Source: Carpediemonas membranifera
Taxonomy: Eukaryota > Fornicata
Direction of reading: 5' to 3'
Assembly (NCBI GenBank): GCA_019828565.1
Contig: JAHDYR010000064.1
Coordinates: 310,001 to 374,000 of the forward strand
DNA: 64,000 nt
Position 1 is the stretch's first letter; each line of letters starts with the position of its first letter. This document shows, piece by piece, positions 19,259 to 29,942 of the stretch. Under the pieces are notes generated by a model. That model worked only from the letters and a program-made list of their open reading frames with translations, was not told the origin of the DNA and did not search any database. The position numbers and the translations under genes are program-made.

Positions 19259-22200
19259 ATGGATAGCACCGCATCTCGAGGACATACTACAACGTCCGAG
19301 ATGCAGTCCAGTCTGCTATCATTCAGTTCCATGCCGAAATCCTCGGAGATCAGTGGCCGGAACTCTGCGGGAAACGGATCCAACGGCAGCTCGGTTTCCA
19401 GTGCCTCTACCGCCTCAATGTCGACAACATCGCAGATTCAGAACAGTTTCTTCGAGATCATGTACCTGGCCAGCGCGCAGAACCGTCTATTCTGGAGTCT
19501 TGAAGTCCTGTACCTCCTCCTCGACGGGCTCCAAATACTCAGCTTCGCGGCCGACAAGCAGCTCTACGACTGGCCATACATCTCCATCATCCAGGACGGT
19601 ATCAAATACCTTCATTTCCAAACCTACGTCGACGAGTTTGGCCGCCAAGTGGCCACAATCGCAGGCGTTCTTCTCCTCATCGCCGCAATCGTCCTCTGCA
19701 GCATTGTATACGTCGTAGCCCGCTCCGTACAACAGGCACAGGTTCCACACATGATCCTTGTCCGCGTCATCCGACACGTCATGCTCTTCATGACCACTGT
19801 TGGATTCATCCCCATCATGTCGGTCTTCGCTTCAGTAGTCAGAACATACGCTTCTACAGACCTCAACGTGCTCGACGTCGTGATCTGGGCCTGCTCTGCT
19901 CTCGGCGCGGCGCTGTTTTGTGTGGTGGTCTTGGTCTGCTCGACTGTGGCATATGCCTTCGGATACACGAGCACGAACCCGCTCGCACGCCTCAGCGCCA
20001 GGTCCAACGTCATCAGTGTGATAGGACGAGCCGGTATCGTGATCCTCTTCTCGATTGACGCGCTCAACGATCACCCTGCAGTCCGGGCCACGTGGCTCGC
20101 GGCCTTTGTGAGCACGCACGCCCTCTACTACATCATCTACATCCCATACTACCGCATGCTCACTAACATCACCCGCGTTCTCCTCGACTGGGTTGTTCTC
20201 GCCCCGCTGGTTGCCGTAGCTAGCCCCGTCGCTGGTATTGTCATGCTGTGCGTCTCACCCATTATTGCGGGCCTGCCGCTCGTCATGTACATGATGACTG
20301 AGCTACCCACTCACCGTTTCAGGGCAAGCATGCAGTCTGTGAAGTTTGAACACGGTGAGGAGATCATCCCCTTGGAACTCATGGAGGCGCGGCCCAAGCT
20401 GCTTCTGTTCCCATTCCAGGTAGAGATCGCGAGCAGACGCACCCGTCAGAGAATCAAGAGGTACCGTAACCGCATCCACACCATCAACAGAAACGCTCCC
20501 ATGACCATCCTCGAGTTCGACGGCGCAGTGTCTGACGGAGGCGAGCTCAACCACAACCTGCTGCCCAACCAGTACAAGGAGGAGCTAGCCCTTCTTCACG
20601 AGCTCATCGAGCAAGAAGTCACCGTTGGCATGCGTCTATTCGTTTGTTTTCCCACCCATCCTGACACAGCAATTCGCCCGAAGCAGGTGGCGTAACAGCT
20701 CTACCGTGGCGATGACGTATATCCTGTTCACCGCCTGCTACCGCGGGGACACACTCCAGTCGGCGGTCAACAGCACTCTCACCGCACTGTCTGTCAACCC
20801 AGTGCTGCTTGACATCAAGTTCTTCGCTTTCGTCAGTGACAGGTACCGCAACTCTCTGCACGGCGACTCTAGCGTCATGGAGAAGCTCGAAGCCCAGAGG
20901 AACATGACTACCCTCCTTAGGAGCCAACGGAAGCTTGCTGAGGCCCTAGGCCAGTTCTGGACTCAGATCAACACCCAGCGCACCCAGCAGATCTCCCTGC
21001 GCCGTGTCAACGCCTTCATATCGTCAGCAGATCGGATCTCCGTTCTTCTCGGCTCAACTGAGAAACTTTACCACCGCCTGCTCTCCCACCCTGAGCCAAG
21101 GGTCCTTCGCTCTTACGTTCAATACGTGAGGCTGTTCAACTCGGCTGATTCAATCAAAGACTACACCGATGAGTTGTATGGCATCGCTGACGAGCTTGAG
21201 GTCGTCACCGCCAATGAAAAGGGCAAGGTCGTCAAGGCCAAGGGGAGCGGCGTGAAGATCGCCCGCATGGACATGTCAGGCACCTCCGTGAGCTTCCTCT
21301 CGCTGCACATCAGGGCCATTGTCTCCGTGCTCATCATTGCCGTCCTCTTTAGCTGCACCATCGCCGTCTCTATACTGGCACTCCAAGTGTCTCGCCAGAT
21401 CGTGTGGCAGTTCGTCGCCATCTCTGCCTCTGTTACCGGGCTCCAACAGGTCGGTATGGGCCTCTCGGCCCTCAGAATGGGCAACCCCACCCTCCTTGTT
21501 GGAGCAGTGAACTTCGCAGGCCCCCTGTGGACCACAGTGAGCACGGATATGACCCAGGATTACATTACAGCCGGCCTCACCACGTATACTGGGTCCCTGA
21601 AGATATATGCGGGGGTCGACCCGTTCACTGTGGAGAATGATCCGTACTCAGTCATCGACGTCGCTGACAAGTCGTTTTACGAGGATGCCATCGACAGCCT
21701 TATAATCGAGTGTGCCCACTTGCTATACACCATCTCCGACCTCATTTCATCCGAGCTTGTCACCGTGCCCGTTTTCCTCAACGGCGTCCAGACCGGCACC
21801 CAGGAGGTCGGGCTCTTCGAGTACGTAACAGAGGTAATACACACAGCCGAGGGCATTGGACGGTGTCTGATGCAACGCACTACGGATGGACATACCGACG
21901 GCGTGACTTATTGCGCCACTGAGGTGGCTGACACGCTGCTAGAGCACGAGGCCGCCCTCGCCACCGTTGTACCCGCTGCTTTGTACAATGTAGGCGACGA
22001 CGTCTTTGTCTCATCTCAACTCTTCCCGCTCCTTGAACTCGTCATTTTCACAGTGATCTTCGTGGCCTTCCTGATTTCTTTCCTCATTGTCGCAGTAACA
22101 CTTTACGTCATACCCGTCACCAATGACATTACATTCACCGTGAAGCTCATTGGTCTCTTTGCCTCCATACCCGACGACACGATCCACAGCCTGCTCGACC

Positions 22201-23525
22201 GCTTCCAGTCCTACCGGTCATCGAAGGCCCGCCACACGGCCGATCAGCCTTCTTCCGCAGCCATGGCTCGCCGCGCTTCAATGGGAGCTCCAATCCAAGG
22301 CCGAAGAGAGAGCAAGGTCCTGTTCATGGAATCGGACGAAGAGATCAACGCTCGCATGACCGCTGCACCGGACGACCAAGAATCCACCGAGCTCGACTCC
22401 GAAATCGGGCTAGATTCTGACGCAATCCCATCTGGTGCCGAGCCCGACATGATCTCAGACCAAGAGGGCGAGATGATCATCCATCCGCACGCCGTCCACC
22501 GCGAGGAAGACGAGTCTGACGTACCCAAGAGCGAGGAGGAGCTGTTCGACGCCAAGAGTCTTGCCCAGCCACCGGTCAAGCATTGTACCATCCAGACTTT
22601 TGAGGGGAACAAGAACTCCATCAGATTCAAATTTGCTGTGAGACAAGTGCCGATGCTCGTCCTCTGGATGTCGGTATTCGGCTTTATTTACGTCGTTATG
22701 AACGCCTACGCAGTATACCAGACCTCCGACGTTGCCCAGACGGCTGAGACCATTCTCATCCAGTATAGGTCCATGCTCTTGCTGCGGTCGTCCATGCAAC
22801 ACATCGCAGCATATTCGTGGGACGCTGCGTCGAGCCCGGTTACTCTGGAGACGATGGAAGCTGAGATTGCCGCAGATTCGGAGCTCGTCAAGCCTCTTCT
22901 CGGGTACATGGCCGGTAAGAGCGCTGACGGCATCGATCTTGTCTCGAACACCTGGGATGGCATCAACCCAGTCTTGAAGTGGGCCTCACACGCCCTCATG
23001 GGCATCATGGTGACCGACTACTGGTTTGAGGGCTACTTCCAGGCCGACATCAGCACTCTGATGTATGACTCTCCATGTGTTCGTCTGATTGAGTCGACCT
23101 GCGAGGCTGATCGGCCAGAAGAGACGTACGCGGGCCTGCTGAACATCATACAGGCGTACACGCTTCGTGTGGAGCTCGCGGTCGCGGAGTTGAACTCTGG
23201 CACTATGTACGGCCCAAGTCACCAGTTCCTCAATGAGACGGTCGAGCTTGACGTGACTGGGGGCCTCCTCGCCATGTCCGGTGACCTCCGCGCGCGGTTC
23301 TCGAACCTGCTGACGGACACACAGACTAACATGCTTCTATTCATGCTCTTTTTCATGGTTTTGCTCGGACTCTTCTATGTTCTCTATTTCTTCCGAACTA
23401 TTGTGCAAATGTCGAAGACGAGGCGCCAGTTCAGCCTGTTGTTCAACGCCATGCCGAGGAATGAGCTGCCTACTGTTCTTGCCGAGAAGTTCCTCGAGTT
23501 CTTCCCGGATGAAGAAGATATTTAA
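19259..23525 (+). CDS. TmcB-like multi-spanning membrane protein (two exons)
   Basis: Exons 19259-20623 and 20670-23525 encode about 1406 residues. Exon 1 has a Ser-rich N-terminus and about seven hydrophobic segments (for example LEVLYLLLDGLQILSF, IAGVLLLIAAIVLCSIVYVV). Splicing joins IEQEVT to QFARSRWRNSS, after which comes the helical TPR-like region typical of TmcB/TmcC proteins (VNPVLLDIKFFAFVSDRY, ALGQFWTQI). Further membrane segments are coded near 21.31, 22.03, 22.65 and 23.34 kb, with large loops between them and an acidic linker near 22.33-22.56 kb. The layout parallels the gene at 6.7-12.3 kb. Without splicing, exon 1 would end within 25 codons of the junction. Function is unknown; a sensory or mechanosensory role is speculative. 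Confidence 0.72.
20624..20669 (+). other. Spliceosomal intron, 46 nt
   Basis: The intron starts GTTGGC and ends CTGACACAG. It is phase 0 on both sides (codon acc before, caa after) and shifts the frame between two long coding stretches. Its end fits YTNAY[AC]CAG. Confidence 0.82.
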
Positions 23526-23654
23526 GGGAATTTAACGCTGCTGTAAAATATTGATTGCAAAATGACTGCTGTTGGCCAGTTGTGTTGGTTCGACCGGCAC
23601 GTCGCAGCGCTCATTCGCAGCATCGCAGTACGAAAGAAAGAATCCATGGAATAT

Positions 23655-24449
23655 TTAGAAATAAGCAGAATGGCTGGACTGCTCGCCTCTCGGCTTCCGG
23701 ATCTTGTCCATGTTCTTCAGCAAGACGTCGTAGAGCACCTGGTAGTTGTTCTTCAGGTCGTTGTAGCATATCCTAAAGTTGAGGAGCTCCTTCTCGTCCA
23801 TCTCGACGAGGGCGCGGATGTAGTCCTCGACCTCGGGATGCTTGATGATCTTGGCCACAAGGCGGCCGCGCTGGATGAGGTACTTGAAGCTCGAGTCAAG
23901 CAGGCCGAGCACAGCGTCCTCAGCGCGGGACAGCTCAGCAACAGTCTCCTCCTGGATCGAGACGCCGAAGTTGTTTCCGTCCTCGATGCGGGGGATGTTG
24001 AGCTGGATCCACATCTTGGCGTGCCCGACGATCTCGAGAAGATCGTGGACCTGCGCCTTGAGTGTATCGAGGAGCTCAATGAAGCTCTCGTTGCTGCGGG
24101 ACACAATACCGTTCCTCTTCGCCTTCAGCTCATCTGAAAGGTCGATTGGCTTATCGTCGATCTCGACGCGGGCTCTCTTGCCGGGCTGGACAGGCTTGTC
24201 TTCCCCGTCAAGCTCAAGCTTGGAAAGCATCTCGAGGCGATAGCTCACCGGGTAGCTGGGTTGCAGAAGAGGCTGTGTGGCCAGCATATCGTGCAGCAGC
24301 AGGATCTTAGCGGGCATCTTGATGAAGATGGACGTCTCCGCCTGAGATTCGTACTCCCCAGTGATCTTTGTGAGCTTCTCGGCTATTTCAACCGCTTCCT
24401 TGCGGACATCCTCGTTCTTAATGCTCTGAGTCGCATTCTTGGGCGCCAT
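23655..24449 (-). CDS. PSME3: Proteasome activator PA28gamma (REGgamma/PSME3)
   Basis: 264 residues, close to the family's ~250. The N-terminal helix region is followed by a short basic, charged insert (GKRARVEID, a plausible nuclear signal). The C-terminal PA28 domain is highly conserved, with NIPRIEDGNNFGVSIQEETV, a lysine/arginine-rich third helix, VEMDEKELLNFRICYNDL and the KNMDKIRKPRG activation-side end. PA28 forms heptameric rings that cap the 20S proteasome and open its gate without ATP; the gamma type is nuclear. The ATG at 24449 matches family length. The C-terminus runs about 10 residues past the family end, to SAYF. Confidence 0.93.
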   Translation of the reverse strand: MAPKNATQSIKNEDVRKEAVEIAEKLTKITGEYESQAETSIFIKMPAKILLLHDMLATQPLLQPSYPVSYRLEMLSKLELDGEDKPVQPGKRARVEIDDKPIDLSDELKAKRNGIVSRSNESFIELLDTLKAQVHDLLEIVGHAKMWIQLNIPRIEDGNNFGVSIQEETVAELSRAEDAVLGLLDSSFKYLIQRGRLVAKIIKHPEVEDYIRALVEMDEKELLNFRICYNDLKNNYQVLYDVLLKNMDKIRKPRGEQSSHSAYF

Positions 24450-24775
24450 AACTCTTCTATGTGTCGTTGCAAGTGCAGTTTATGTCATATCACGATGCAT
24501 TCATCCAATGAGTCCGAGTTCGGGCCTCTGGGGAGTTCGGGACCGGGTTACTTCCTGTAAGGTAAGGTAAGGTTGTGCTGTAAGCTACATTAATTCGATG
24601 GCTCGTCCTGCGGCGTGGTTGTTTCCATGTCGTCGGTACGCTGGATCTGATCTCTCCTGAGATCACACCCCAGCTGTCAGAGGCAGTAGCTGTGCCTCGG
24701 GGTCTGGCATGCACTGTCTGCCTTCGTTGACCATGTGCAGTTTAGCCGGTTCCATCACGAAAAAGTGCGACAACG
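24450..24775. other. Divergent intergenic region with GTAAG repeats
   Basis: About 325 bp between the PA28 and WASHC4 genes. At 24557-24572 a pure run of GTAAG units (about three copies) stands out. No coding frame. Confidence 0.5.
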
Positions 24776-27700
24776 ATGAAGAGCGCTTCTCCCGTTGATA
24801 TCCACGGTGAGAATCTCACTAAGCACGTGAAGCAAGCCGCAGAAAGGTTTGGTTCAATCGCTAAATCACTCGGTGTGCCGCCCAAGGAGTCTCCATCATC
24901 CAAGATCACCTATGCTGAGCTTTCCATCGAGCCCTACGAGCAATCCTCATCCTCCCAGATCCTCTCCGCCATCAGAGTCAGCAACCCCTCTGTAGCCCGC
25001 GTCATTGGCGCCCTTGAGTACATGGATCGGTCCATGGCCTCTCTTCGGGCCACAGGACTCGAATTCTTGCCACTCCTCACCCTATTCGGTGAGCTGAGCG
25101 AGGAGGACGGCCGTAAGCTTGACCTATCTGTTGCTGGGCCCGCTCAGCTCCTCATCTCCCGAAGCATCAAGGACATTGTCCGCCTCGCCCAATGGCTTGA
25201 CGACAGCTGCAACGTGATCCGCTTCGTGTTCAGACACCTAGCTATGGTGTACGCCAAGGGCTCTTCTGTGGGTCATATGGTCAAGCGTGATTCCCCCCAC
25301 ACGGTGTTGCGGCGCCTGGGCGAGCTTTACGGCGTTCTCGTCCTCGTCGACCACTGCATCGCCACCAACGCGCACCTTAAGAAGGCATGGGAGGCGTACA
25401 AGACCACAGTATACGACGCCAAGAAGAGCCAACCGAGCGAAGAGCTTTCCTCGCTCTACCAGCGCCTCGACGCCATCGACGCCACCCTCTTCAGCGGAGC
25501 AACCCTCAGCCTCTGGAACGACGTCGAGCAGAAGGAGGCTTCCCTCTCCGTTGCCGCAGTCGTATTCCAAGAGGCCGAGGCCGTCCTTGCCCTCGACCCC
25601 GAGGACACACGCCCAGACGCCCCCGCTCAAGTGCTCACAGGCCTCGCCCTCATGGACATATCCGCCCAGATGTCCCGTAAGTGCGGCAAGACCATGCCTG
25701 CTAGGGGCATAGACGCTGCTGTGGCCGTTGTCAAGGAATGGCCAGTCGTGCACGTCGCACTGGGCGAGGGATGGCCGACACTGCCATTCGTACGGCGTAT
25801 GGCTGAGACATGCGGCGCTGCTAAGCACCCTGTGATGAAGCTGAGCATGAAGGCCCTCCTCGCGGCCAGTGCAGCCAAGCTCGACGCCACCAAGCCCGAC
25901 GAGCACAAGACTAGGGCTCGTACTCTCATCCTGAGGCTCGGCAGACTATGCAAGGACGCCGAGAGAGACGCTGACGCTGTCGCTACCTGCGTCCTTGCCC
26001 TCGCAGAGACGGCTGAGGCCTGCCAGACCTTCGTAGACACTCTAGTATCCACACACGCGATACAGGGCTCCCCGCTCAAGAAGAGCGTCGGCCGCTGCGT
26101 CCTGGATGCCGTCCACGTGGTTCACATGATCGGCAGGGCCACCCACAGACACAGGGTCATCATCGGCGAGAGCCTTGTGGCCAACATCGAGCAGCGGACT
26201 CAGAACCCGGTGTTCCTCGACGCCCTGCTCTCCAGGGCCGGGCCAGACCTTGTTGCCATCGCCATGAGCCTCCATAACGGTCCTAAAACTGCACTCCGGA
26301 GACGAATGTTCCACTCGACGCTGGACCTCTTGGGCTCAGAGATGAAGGAGACCGAGGTAGCCAGCGCCAGGGAGGAGCTTCGTGCGGCGGAGCGGGTGAT
26401 GCAGGTGTACAGCCACCGCTCGGCCCTGCCCACGTCGGTCTACATGGTCCGCACCCTGCTGGAGACCGCGCTGACCGACACCGCGTCCTACCCGACCCTG
26501 ACCCACGTGGTCGCCTCGTTCTGTGAGACGCTGACCGAGATTTACGACGCCATCATCCCCCAGGCCACGCACTCTGACCTGGCAGGGTCCCTAGCCGAGG
26601 AGCTGTGGCACACGGTCGATAGCGCCTTGCTGGGTCCACTGGTGATTCGCCTGGATGACGCCAACAGGAAGCTCGGCAAGGCTGACACGGTGCCTGGTAT
26701 TGCGGACGACGTGACCGCCTCAGCGGCCGACTGCACCATCATCCGCACCCCATCCTTCCGCTTGTGCGATCGAGTGGTCAACATCCGCGCTGAGGTGCTC
26801 CGTCGAGTTACTGAACGCATGTATAATCATGTAACATGCTTCCCGGCTGACTGGAAGGTGCACCAGGAGATGCGGATGCAGTACAAGGCCATGGGCCTCG
26901 CACTGTATGACCCGCACCTGCCGCTGCAGTCCAAGAGCGGCGGGCTCGACGTGCTCACGATTATGCGCCACATCCACTCGTTCGCCGCCAACTACGGCTA
27001 TAATTTGAACCAGCAGTTCTTTGAACAGCATATGGCGGGCCAACAAGGTGGGAAGAACCTCAACCACCTCCGTGTCACGGACGTGGCCGACAGCCTGCTC
27101 CAGCACGGAGCCGGGATCCTTGACACGGCCGTGAATTACACGTATACGTACCTCATTGCTACGTTTAAGCTGCTCGTGGAGTTCTTGCGGGACGACCAGG
27201 TGCTTTCCAGAGTTGGGAGAATTGGAAAGAAGTACCGCAGGTTGATTGCTGACGTCAACAAGGAGCACGAGAAGGCTGGCGAAGAGCTCGCGCACAGGCT
27301 GGAAACTCGTGTGCCGTACCCCTTCTCGTTCGCTGATGAGCTCGCCAAGGAGCTCGCCGCCATCGGTGCCGAAAAAGAGCAGAATCCCCTTGACAACCTG
27401 CGTGAGCTCATCACACGCATGGGCAACGGCGTCGGTTACACCCGCCTGCTGCAATCTGGCGCCCTCCACAACGCCGGGTTGATGAGCCAGTTTATCCTGG
27501 GCCACGGCGAGCTGGAAACACCACTCTCCAAGGCGTGCACTAAGCTGGAGACGACGCTGACGAAGAGTACGGTGCTGTATAGATCGCTGGTGGACGCATT
27601 CCAGCCTGTGTTGAAGCAGGATAAGCGTTTGCAGTCTTTCCACTTGTTGGCGCCGTCAATTATCATCAATCACGTTAATCATGTAATCACGATGAAAGAC

Positions 27701-27973
27701 GCCCTCGGCAGACCCGGTAGAGACGCTGGCTTCTGCTACGACGGGTTTGCCCTTGGCATGGCCTTCTGTCTCTCTTGCCTAAGCCAGACGGGTCAATTTG
27801 ACGCGCTCATTTGGCCTCAAGCTGTGCAGGATTACGTCGACCAAGAGTTCGGGAAGGATAAGACTGCTCAGTTCACTGCGGGTCGGCGGGAGCGGTTTGT
27901 GAGAGAGAATGACACGTTTGAGGGTGTATTCTCATCGTGCCGCATGTTCTTCGAGACCGAGGGGATGGAATAA
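24776..27973 (+). CDS. WASHC4: WASH complex subunit 4 (SWIP)
   Basis: 1065 residues, slightly shorter than the animal protein. The C-terminal half carries the family's recognisable blocks: YGYNLNQQFFEQ, KNLNHLRVTDVADSLLQHG, a GILDTAVNYTYTYL motif, ITRMGNGVGYTRLLQSG, and near the end YDGFALGMAFCLSCLSQTG with FDALIWPQAVQDYV. The N-terminal half is helical and less conserved. The WASH complex sits on endosomes and activates Arp2/3 to build the actin patches used in cargo sorting and recycling; SWIP is a scaffold subunit with no enzymatic activity. The ATG at 24776 gives the first recognisable block (ITYAELSIEPYE). No other WASH subunit is in the window. Confidence 0.88.
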   Translation: MKSASPVDIHGENLTKHVKQAAERFGSIAKSLGVPPKESPSSKITYAELSIEPYEQSSSSQILSAIRVSNPSVARVIGALEYMDRSMASLRATGLEFLPLLTLFGELSEEDGRKLDLSVAGPAQLLISRSIKDIVRLAQWLDDSCNVIRFVFRHLAMVYAKGSSVGHMVKRDSPHTVLRRLGELYGVLVLVDHCIATNAHLKKAWEAYKTTVYDAKKSQPSEELSSLYQRLDAIDATLFSGATLSLWNDVEQKEASLSVAAVVFQEAEAVLALDPEDTRPDAPAQVLTGLALMDISAQMSRKCGKTMPARGIDAAVAVVKEWPVVHVALGEGWPTLPFVRRMAETCGAAKHPVMKLSMKALLAASAAKLDATKPDEHKTRARTLILRLGRLCKDAERDADAVATCVLALAETAEACQTFVDTLVSTHAIQGSPLKKSVGRCVLDAVHVVHMIGRATHRHRVIIGESLVANIEQRTQNPVFLDALLSRAGPDLVAIAMSLHNGPKTALRRRMFHSTLDLLGSEMKETEVASAREELRAAERVMQVYSHRSALPTSVYMVRTLLETALTDTASYPTLTHVVASFCETLTEIYDAIIPQATHSDLAGSLAEELWHTVDSALLGPLVIRLDDANRKLGKADTVPGIADDVTASAADCTIIRTPSFRLCDRVVNIRAEVLRRVTERMYNHVTCFPADWKVHQEMRMQYKAMGLALYDPHLPLQSKSGGLDVLTIMRHIHSFAANYGYNLNQQFFEQHMAGQQGGKNLNHLRVTDVADSLLQHGAGILDTAVNYTYTYLIATFKLLVEFLRDDQVLSRVGRIGKKYRRLIADVNKEHEKAGEELAHRLETRVPYPFSFADELAKELAAIGAEKEQNPLDNLRELITRMGNGVGYTRLLQSGALHNAGLMSQFILGHGELETPLSKACTKLETTLTKSTVLYRSLVDAFQPVLKQDKRLQSFHLLAPSIIINHVNHVITMKDALGRPGRDAGFCYDGFALGMAFCLSCLSQTGQFDALIWPQAVQDYVDQEFGKDKTAQFTAGRRERFVRENDTFEGVFSSCRMFFETEGME

Positions 27974-28032
27974 AATGAGCTTAGCGAAATCCGGTTAATA
28001 TTTACGGCTGGGTCTTGAGGTTTTATGCAAGC

Positions 28033-29646
28033 TCACACCTCCTCTACTGGCCGCCGCGGCAGCACAGGCATCGCCCGAGTAGGCGCCAACAGTGGTGGCA
28101 ACTTGGCCGCGCCCATGGGCGGCAGGCGGGCAGGCGGGAGGACGGGCTTGCTGCCCAGAGTGGTCTGGGACGGGTGCCTCGTGTGGGTCGACTCCTCCTC
28201 GCTGAACTCATTGTCCTCCTCGGTTGAGGCACCATCTTCGACCTCGAGTGTGGTTGTCTCCCCAGCAGGTGACAACGGTGCCACTGAGCCAACCACAGCA
28301 TTCTTCTTCTTATTGATTATGTTGAGAGCAATACCGTAAGTCGCCCCAACTCCGACCGTGGCGCAGGTTATGACGCCGACCATCGTCAGCAACATGACGA
28401 TGGCAACAACAGCCGTGACGGATAGACAGCCTGCTGCCACAGCAGCGATGACAGCGATGGTGTTGGCCCCGGCTGAATCATTTGATGGGTCATGGTACAG
28501 GAAGAGCACGCCCGCGGCGCTGTCGTTGACTTCATAATTGGGCGCAGAGATCACCAAAGCACCCGCGTCACGGCAATAAACCACCTGACGACCGAACTGG
28601 GGCTGGCCACCGCCTGTCCTGTTGGCTGCGGGCAGCTCTATCATCGTCTGATTGACCCAGACGCCATCCTTCAAACCGAACTCGATCGCACAGCCGACCT
28701 GTTCGCCGTTGCTGCCCGGATCACAAAGATACGCGCCAATGACGAGCGTTTCATCGTCGATGAACGCCATACCCAATCCGAAGAAGCTGAAGTCCTGCGG
28801 CAACATTCCGTCGGGAGCATGAATGGAAGTCATCGAACGGCCACTGGCCCCGTCGTCGCTGTAAATATCCACTCGTGGCATTCCAGAGAAATTGAAGGGT
28901 GTAGCGACGGCCACGTGTGCAGCTGAGGGAGAGATGGCTGACACGCCCCACATAGCGAAGCCAGCAGGATGTTCTTCCTCTCCAAACGTCGGCCCAAGGG
29001 CAAACTGGCCCGTGTTGCTGTCGTAGTCCACCTGTTGGAGGAAGTAGACATTGGTGGCCTCCACATACATGGGAATGAAAACAGTGGTACCCACGGTGGT
29101 CGTGTAGGCTTTGGTATGGTTGATAAGGTCAAGACGCTGGGTTGGCACCCATCCCGAGGCCGACTTAGCGTATACCAGGAGGGTACTTGGAAAAGCCAGC
29201 ACTACGAGCTTGTCTCCAGCAAACGATGGTCCACTGAGCGCTGTCTCGGGGTAGGCTTGGAGATCGCTGGGAATCGTGCCCTCCGAGATCCTCCAAACGC
29301 CATCAACGCGCTCGATGAAGTGAACGAAGTTCTTCGTCGCGTTTTGGCTGAAGACGACGATGGTGTCGCCTGAGACAGCTGGATTGCTTCCCCAGAAATT
29401 GGGTGAGACATCCACGGGAGCGTTGATGATGGTAACCTTCGATAAATCCATCGGATCGTCATAGATGACGAAGGCTTGTCGCGAATATACCTCTTTTGTG
29501 CTTGAAATGAGCGTCTTTCCGTCTGTGTTCATGAAAATGCCGAGTCCATCGACATCGGGCAGTGTTCGGCTGCCATAGTACGATGGTAGCGTAGAAGCGC
29601 TACATACAATGATAATCGAGGCAAGAATCACGCAAACAGGAACCAT
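28033..29646 (-). CDS. Secreted beta-propeller-like type I membrane protein
   Basis: 537 residues from the ATG at 29646, chosen because it puts a clean signal peptide (MVPVCVILASIIIVCSA) at the N-terminus; earlier ATGs at 29709 and 29733 would bury it. The ectodomain of about 400 residues has repeating blade-like units (for example SGDTIVVFSQ, AGDKLVVLAF, DDETLVIGAY), like FG-GAP or integrin-alpha-type propellers, and several N-glycosylation sites. Two adjoining hydrophobic stretches rich in Ala/Val (IAVIAAVAAGCLSVTAVVAI onward) form the membrane region. The cytoplasmic tail is acidic, then Pro-rich. The same blade style appears at the N-terminus of the giant gene at 54.7 kb. Ligand unknown. 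Confidence 0.7.
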   Translation of the reverse strand: MVPVCVILASIIIVCSASTLPSYYGSRTLPDVDGLGIFMNTDGKTLISSTKEVYSRQAFVIYDDPMDLSKVTIINAPVDVSPNFWGSNPAVSGDTIVVFSQNATKNFVHFIERVDGVWRISEGTIPSDLQAYPETALSGPSFAGDKLVVLAFPSTLLVYAKSASGWVPTQRLDLINHTKAYTTTVGTTVFIPMYVEATNVYFLQQVDYDSNTGQFALGPTFGEEEHPAGFAMWGVSAISPSAAHVAVATPFNFSGMPRVDIYSDDGASGRSMTSIHAPDGMLPQDFSFFGLGMAFIDDETLVIGAYLCDPGSNGEQVGCAIEFGLKDGVWVNQTMIELPAANRTGGGQPQFGRQVVYCRDAGALVISAPNYEVNDSAAGVLFLYHDPSNDSAGANTIAVIAAVAAGCLSVTAVVAIVMLLTMVGVITCATVGVGATYGIALNIINKKKNAVVGSVAPLSPAGETTTLEVEDGASTEEDNEFSEEESTHTRHPSQTTLGSKPVLPPARLPPMGAAKLPPLLAPTRAMPVLPRRPVEEV

Positions 29647-29942
29647 CTTCGAATATCGTTGCCAAGCGGAGATCGCATCGAAATGGCTTTGCGATTTACC
29701 GCCAATCATTGTGCCAGATGGTGTCGGGCACATGCCTCTGTTAGCCTTGGGTTGTCAATCGGTCCTTCGTCGTCTGCCTGCCAAACGCCATTCCTCATCC
29801 TCAACACGACGCGAGTCAGCAAGAGAGGCCGGTAGCGAGGGTCAGTCGAGCCTACAACCAGTATACTGGCGAAGACATCATCTGCCTCCTTCCATCATCC
29901 AGCTCAGTGACTTTGAGACCATCAGTTCACGCGCCGAAGGGA

